DNA of 64,000 bases from Leuctra nigra (Eukaryota; Arthropoda; Insecta; Plecoptera; Leuctridae), in assembly GCA_934045905.1 (NCBI GenBank), contig OW203762.1:7316001-7380000 (forward strand). Direction: 5' to 3'. The notes beneath the pieces were generated by a model, which did no database searches, had not been told where the DNA came from, and worked only from the letters and a program-made list of their open reading frames with translations. A program made the translations under genes and the position numbers. Each line of letters opens with the position of its first letter. Within the stretch, counting starts at the first letter, position 1. Shown one piece after another: positions 58,501-64,000 of the stretch.

Positions 58501-60682
58501 TACTAATCGCAATGGCAACTGCTTCGACTGCGGTGTGTTTGCGAGTGTTGGTGACGATGAGGGTGCAGTGGAGTCGGAATCGAGGTCGACTGGAGCCCAG
58601 CCTCGCAGTCGGAGGATGAAGATGACGTATCGGAAGAGGCCGGGCCGAATGGACGCGGGATTAGCAGATTCATAAATCATCTCCCGCGACGCCGAGAGAA
58701 AACGCATTCGGACTCGGACAACTACCAAACTTGAGACATTATCCCGCATCCAGGTTAATGCAATTCATGTCATACAAAACAATTTCTCTACACATTTTTT
58801 GTTGTTTGACTTTGGCAGGTCTCAAATTCAGTGAGCTCAAAACTCAACCCCCGGACAACGTCAATTTATCTTCATATGCCTCTTGAAGCGTGCTATATAT
58901 ATAGCTGCCATAAATCGAATATCCAAAAACGTAAAGAAACGGCCCGCTTTCTCGGATCGAATTCAATTCGTTGTCATATACATATAAAACCCTGGGATGT
59001 TTTCTAAAGCTAAGGGAGCAAACATCGTCGTCGGCCATTGTACTGGCGCAACAGCAAATGGAGGCACCGTTACTACAGTCTAACAACACTACATCGGAGT
59101 AATTCCATCTTTCTTTCCACGAGCGTCGAGCAATGACCATAATTCCATTCCACCCGCCGAGCCTTTATAGCCCTAGACATAAACCCACCCCCCGCCCTCA
59201 GAACCCCTGGCATGGGGGAGGGGGGATAACAGACTTGTTATCGTAGAATGTCATGCAGAATGGAAACTTGATGTCAAAAGCATTGCATTTTCTTTGAGGC
59301 TTCGCTCTGGATCCGGGCTTGGGAGTGGCATGACAGGGTTGCACAGATGAGAAGATTTTCAAGCTGGTTTGTGTGGTTGGTTCATGCTCCACCGATGACG
59401 TCACTCGAGACACGTGATGTGGTGAAAGACTTTCCAGCTGTCGCGATGTCGCAATTTAAAGACCTTCCGGTTGTCGCCGTGTTGCGGGGAAGACATCCAG
59501 TTGCGAGAAATATGCCGTAGACCTTCCATTTGTCAAAATGTTACAATATGCCATTACAGTTGGCGAAATTTGGCAACAATGAGTTAGGGCTGCTGAAAGT
59601 TGCAATAAATTGTGGCGATTTAGAGGGAATATAAATACGCGAATCATTCTGCCTCGAGTTCCTTGTAAATTCCCAAAAGACTTCCATCAAATTGCAAAGT
59701 TTCACATGAATTATTGACAATCGGCAATAAAATCCATTTGGGAATTCCTCTATGTCCAGCTAATGCACAAACAATGATATACGATGAAAATAACGTCTAT
59801 TATTGTCCCCGTGTTTTCCCAATAATGCTGACAAGAGCCATTTTACTTGTTACGTTGACCGAAAATCCAATCAGATATTTTATTTAATGAATGTGTTACG
59901 CTAAAACGCCGACAATTTAACAGCCCTCTTTGTCTCTCCGCTGACGGACTACTTTATCTCGAGCGGCGTGGGGGTGGAGGTGGGGAGAGACGGAGGGTGG
60001 GGGTAAGTGTATCCCCCATCCTCACAGAACTTCCCAACCGTTCCAACTTTTCTCCGCGAACTATTTGATAACGCCATCAGAATCAGACAGTATGACATAT
60101 TAATAATTACCTCCCCTCTTGGTAATTACCGCTATCCGAACATTGTTTATTGCCCTGATAAAGTTTAGCATATTACCAACACAATCGCAGCTGAACGCAC
60201 GTTGCAAAGCATATAAATATAAATGTGCACATTTCCTCGCTAATGTATGCGCTTTGTATGCGAGATTGAGTTTAAATTTAACTCTCAACTATCGAACCTG
60301 TATTTTCACATCGTTTCCATCGCATTCCATTTCAATGAGATATGAATCGGAATCGCTATTCGATTATTGAACTCCGCGCGGCTTAATTTCATTGTGTATT
60401 ATTACTGGGCCAATGCAGGACTAATAATAACGCATAACTGTAACCACATTTCAGATGTATCACAATTTATTGAATATTCATAGATTGTATGGTGATTGCG
60501 GATTGTTTTTGATAACCTAGATTTGTTGAAAGCGAGAATACAAGTTAAATGTATTTGTTGTGACAGGTAAGTAGGTATATTACGTCATTATAGGTATAAT
60601 TAGCAGGCTCGTGCTTAGGCAGCTGTGTAAGTGAATTCAATTCATCCACGATGGCTGTTTAAATATTAATATGTGTCATTAT
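58501..60682. other. Region without a recognised gene
   Basis: Mixed composition. GC-richer near 58550-58690 and 59160-59420, with C- or G-rich strings (59190-59225, 59970-60020). No supported ORF, RNA gene or intact mobile element. Confidence 0.4.
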
Positions 60683-60699
60683 TTATAGTGAAATTACCG

Positions 60700-60800
60700 G
60701 TTGCGAAATGATGAAAATGGACGAGCTATGTCGTGCCGTAAAAATGGATGGCTGTCGTTTGTGCCATAATGCAGGAGGTTCGTGGTTCGTTTCCCGTCGC
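60700..60800 (+). repeat. Possible tRNA-derived fragment
   Basis: GGAGGTTCGTGGTTCGTTTCCC near 60775 is B-box-like (GGTTCGTTTCC) and follows a weak A-box-like GAGCTATGTCGTGCCG. It is too degenerate for a tRNA call and is listed as a possible SINE remnant. Confidence 0.25.
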
Positions 60801-60939
60801 CGGCTATCCCGAACATATCCCATTTCTTGCGTCATTCCGCTGCCGTTGCAGGAGAGTGCGTCGTTAAAGCGCCGTAAAAATGTATTACTATTCACACCGT
60901 TTCTTTGTGTCTCGATCGGAAGGGGAATAAAGGGAATAT

Positions 60940-61200
60940 GAGAGGTGTTAGGGTTAATCCTGAAAGATTCCTTTTCGAATTGAAATATTTGTTGATAATC
61001 CCCTTCTGTCAGATTGGAATCGATGACAAAAACTCCGGTGCCATTGATTTGGATTCGTTTTGGCAATGTGAGATCTTTTCGCTCCACTGGAAGGTCGACT
61101 TGCGCTTCCAAGTTTTCTCGAACACATTCTTCTGGGCTGCAAACTCCGTTGACTATTGTGCCACCATTGGGGGGAACATGGACGTAATGTAGTCCAATAA
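60940..61200 (-). CDS. Coding-like segment, unrecognised
   Basis: One - strand frame reads HYVHVPPNGGTIVNGVCS, PEECVRENLEAQVDLPVE, RKDLTLPKRIQINGTGVF and VIDSNLTEGDYQQIF without a stop. It looks more protein-like than its neighbours, with balanced composition and a GVCSPEEC pair of cysteines slightly like the N-terminal region of nose-resistant-to-fluoxetine (NRF-6) family proteins. That match is weak. A TGA lies upstream in the same frame and I see no good acceptor. Below about 60900 the frame runs into repeat-like sequence. Possibly an exon, or a pseudogene fragment. Confidence 0.3.
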
Positions 61201-64000
61201 AAGAATGTACAAAGTAATGTCAAAAGCACTTGAACTAGTTCTTACAATTGTCAAGAAAAACTTACCCCAAGAGAGAAAATCCTAATGTATAGGAGGTATA
61301 GCTTTCTTTTGCTATCTAGAGAATAGCGGCTAGGGAAACTGCCTTTTGTACATGGGAAAAGGTACTATTTTATTATGGATATACAATAAAAAGCTAAAAT
61401 AGTGTCCCGGACTTGCAAGACCCGCTATAAACAATCCCTAATAAATAATGTCAAGCTCGGGAGGACATAGAAGCGAAACAACCACATTGCTGGAAGTTTC
61501 AAAACAAGAATCGATGACATTCACAGATAACTATCGACAATAAATGCAATAAAATCGTTGCGAAGCGTTCGTAACCTCGATCCTAGCCGCCCACACTGAA
61601 GAAAATGAATAATTTAACTACACTGATAACAATCATTATTCATGCTAACAGAAATCGTGCCTACAGAAACAATGTTCCTTAATTGAATGTTATATGATTG
61701 GCATTAAACATTAACTTAATTAGAAAGAAGAACAAAGTTGAACATGCCGACGGTTTAAAGAGAAAAGTGCACAAGAGACTTTTTATCGATTTAGAGTCAC
61801 TCACTGACAACTTTTTTCTCTTTCTCTCTCACTTCTTCTTTTTTCGGGTGAGGACGAAGGGCGGCAAAGGGGCGGTGGGAAGACAGCTGTCTTTTATCTG
61901 GCTAAAGAAAGCTCGGATTTAAATTAATAACAAGACCCTAGTAGAAGTACGACATGCGGGCGAGGCTTTTGAGCATAACATCAACAACCATCTTGTTTGC
62001 TTGACTGCGCGAGAGTTCCTCTACATTTCATAAATATAGACCAGCTCGCTCGCCTGGAATATATTATTCCGTTCATCTTTGCAATCCATTCATTATAGAC
62101 TCATGTATAGCGGGGTCTCTACAGATGGCGTGCATTTGTATGCTTTTTCAAAGAGATGACGTTAGCTCGACGTCACGGAGCAAAACTTCCAAACCTCCCC
62201 ATCAAAAAATTAATAAAATACGAATTAATGTGTGTGGAATGATATAGGGTAGTTTCGAAATATAATTCTATCGCCGCTGGCTTCTATGCTCGTGATGAAT
62301 AGAAACAATAATATGCACAGGGGAGCGAGGGGGGGGGGGGGAGAGTGATGAGGGGCGGGGGGTGAGAATGGCGGCCTGATATTCAGAGAGATAAATCATC
62401 ATTGACGGAAATTAATCAAAACAAGACAAATGATTCGTTACGTTTTATGTACATTTTTTATCGACTAAATCAAGTATCATTTGGTACAAACGACAGGTAG
62501 AATTATTAATCTAGCAGGGACGTTTGAAGAAAGATTAGTTTGATCTCCGAGCCCGTATTTTATCCATTCTAAATCCCCTCTAATACTGTAGGTACCGATT
62601 GTGAGAAGGGTTTAGGATATTTGCAATCGCATTGTCAATAATGTCAAGTACAAAAAATTGAAGAAGCGAATGTGATCAGTGAAGAGTTCTTTTTTGAAAA
62701 TGAATTGTGTCGATGCAACGGGGGTTGAGGGTTGAGGGGTGGGGGGTGGGTCTAAAGCCGCCGACCCATCTCGGACGAAATAATAAGCGGGCCGGGGGTT
62801 GAGGACCGTGATCGATCTAATGCCGTGGGCATTGACGGTCGGGTGTTCGCGATCTCAGACCGCGGTGCGATTTTATTGCATACAATCGATCCGAGGAAAC
62901 CTCCATTTCGTCTGACAAATCGTAACAATGATAGCTGCAACATTCCCCAGTCGAGCCGCAGAAAAATGGCAAATAGGAGACGACATTTTATGTAGCTTCA
63001 ATTCTGAAGATGTAGGCAAAGACAGAAGGCGGACGAAAAGCCAATTTCCAATATCTCTCCCAGAGCATTTTCATCACCGCAATTCGGTACCGTCGACTTG
63101 TGTATTACCTACTTATTTATATAATAGCTACAAAACGAAATTTCCTTCGTTTCCTTTGATGTCGTTTATTTCTTGACTCAATCTCCAAGCTAAAACACTG
63201 GCAACTTAATAGAAACTGCAAATGCAGTGACAGCTCTTCCAAAGCACCTGAGAATAACACGGACGTGATAGCAGATGCATAATTACAGATCTAATTAATC
63301 CGGTGCAGATTGCCTCCATGTGACAGATTGTTTAATATGACAGAGCGGCGCAGTGCAGTTGAATTATTGTGCGTTTCAGATGGGAAGGCAAACACAATCA
63401 ATGCGCCGCTATCTGCCATGTTCAAACAAATAGAACGTTTCAAACGCAGCGATATGTTATTGAAGTCTTCAAAGGCGGATTCATTGGCGAACCTGGCGGG
63501 GTCATATCGAGGTATTTAAAAACAATTGCAGTTAACTCGGTGGTTCAGCACATTTAGAAACAATTGTGCAGATGACAGAATTTCTGATTCTGATTCCAAA
63601 ATAGCATTCTGAAATTTTCTAAGAAATTGCCAATTAGTAGTTATTAGTTGCGTTATTAGACTGGATTATTAAAGTTTTCAAATGTGATTTTATTTACGAA
63701 TTATGAGGATCATCGAAATATTTAAAAACGATTGAAGTACAACTGATGGTTCAGCAATTTTAGAAACAATTATGTAGATGAACTTTTCATATTATCATTG
63801 CAAAGATCTTCCGTTTTAGTGCTTTGGAATTACAACATTTTGAAAAACACTTGCGAAGTCATCGGCCGCCCATTTTATTTTTCTATCACATCGATGAGAA
63901 ATCCAACGCCTTGAAACATACTTAGCACTCTGTGGATGCAATTAGCAAGCAAGAAAATGTTATCACCCGGCTTTCAATGCAGTAGTGGAGCTTCACACGA
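61201..64000. other. Region without a recognised gene
   Basis: Mostly AT-rich, with a G run near 62330-62341 and G-rich strings at 62340-62370 and 62720-62750. A phrase including AACAATTGCAGTTNAACT and GGTTCAGCA recurs at about 63520-63550 and 63728-63756, suggesting an old local duplication. No supported gene. Confidence 0.4.

Overview
The window looks like a piece of a metazoan, probably invertebrate, nuclear genome. It is AT-rich, the recognisable exons are small with GT/AG borders, and there is a wide mix of DNA transposons, Helentron-like rolling-circle elements, LINE tails, tRNA-derived SINE-like pieces, satellites, microsatellites and long poly-C/poly-G runs. There are no operons, ribosome-binding sites or long genuine ORFs. 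The two ORFs near 700 codons are shadows of a 150-bp tandem repeat. I cannot name the phylum or species from sequence alone.

The best gene is on the + strand between about 6.4 and 14.8 kb. It is built from homologous cysteine-rich exons: one at about 8361-8542 (the last unit of a 14-copy, 150-bp tandem exon array) and one at 9307-9603. They join in matching phase to a short terminal exon at 14708-14778, which encodes a hydrophobic tail like a GPI-anchor signal. A second possible terminal exon in the same phase lies at 21544-21728. Its 5' end is not recognised. Each upstream array unit carries the same splice acceptor but then an in-frame TAA, so only the last unit reads through. I regard this as the most interesting object in the window.

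Around and inside that gene (1-24 kb) the DNA is crowded with mobile elements. These include three Helentron-like elements (T|T targets, CTAG end, asymmetric terminal inverted repeats), a 5'-truncated LINE, several foldback/MITE elements (one with a paralogous empty site, one nested pair with a TTA duplication) and ETS/CRE-rich repeats.

From about 25 to 42 kb there are fewer repeats. A GC-rich 3' exon-like segment lies on the - strand at 24986-25632, and a second coding-like - strand segment lies at 36955-37365. They may belong to one gene, but this is unproven. The rest is mostly noncoding, with simple repeats.

From 42.8 to 45.9 kb there is a second transposon cluster. It has a reverse-oriented ETS/CRE/YY1-motif repeat with a 118-bp tandem array, and an element with 201-bp terminal inverted repeats that look identical. 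From 50.2 to 52.2 kb there is a satellite of 147-150-bp units with alternating lengths. From 52.3 to 64 kb the DNA is largely noncoding, with an AT-rich, C-poor minisatellite, a GA tract and one coding-like - strand segment near 61 kb. All exon calls are by eye and without transcript support.
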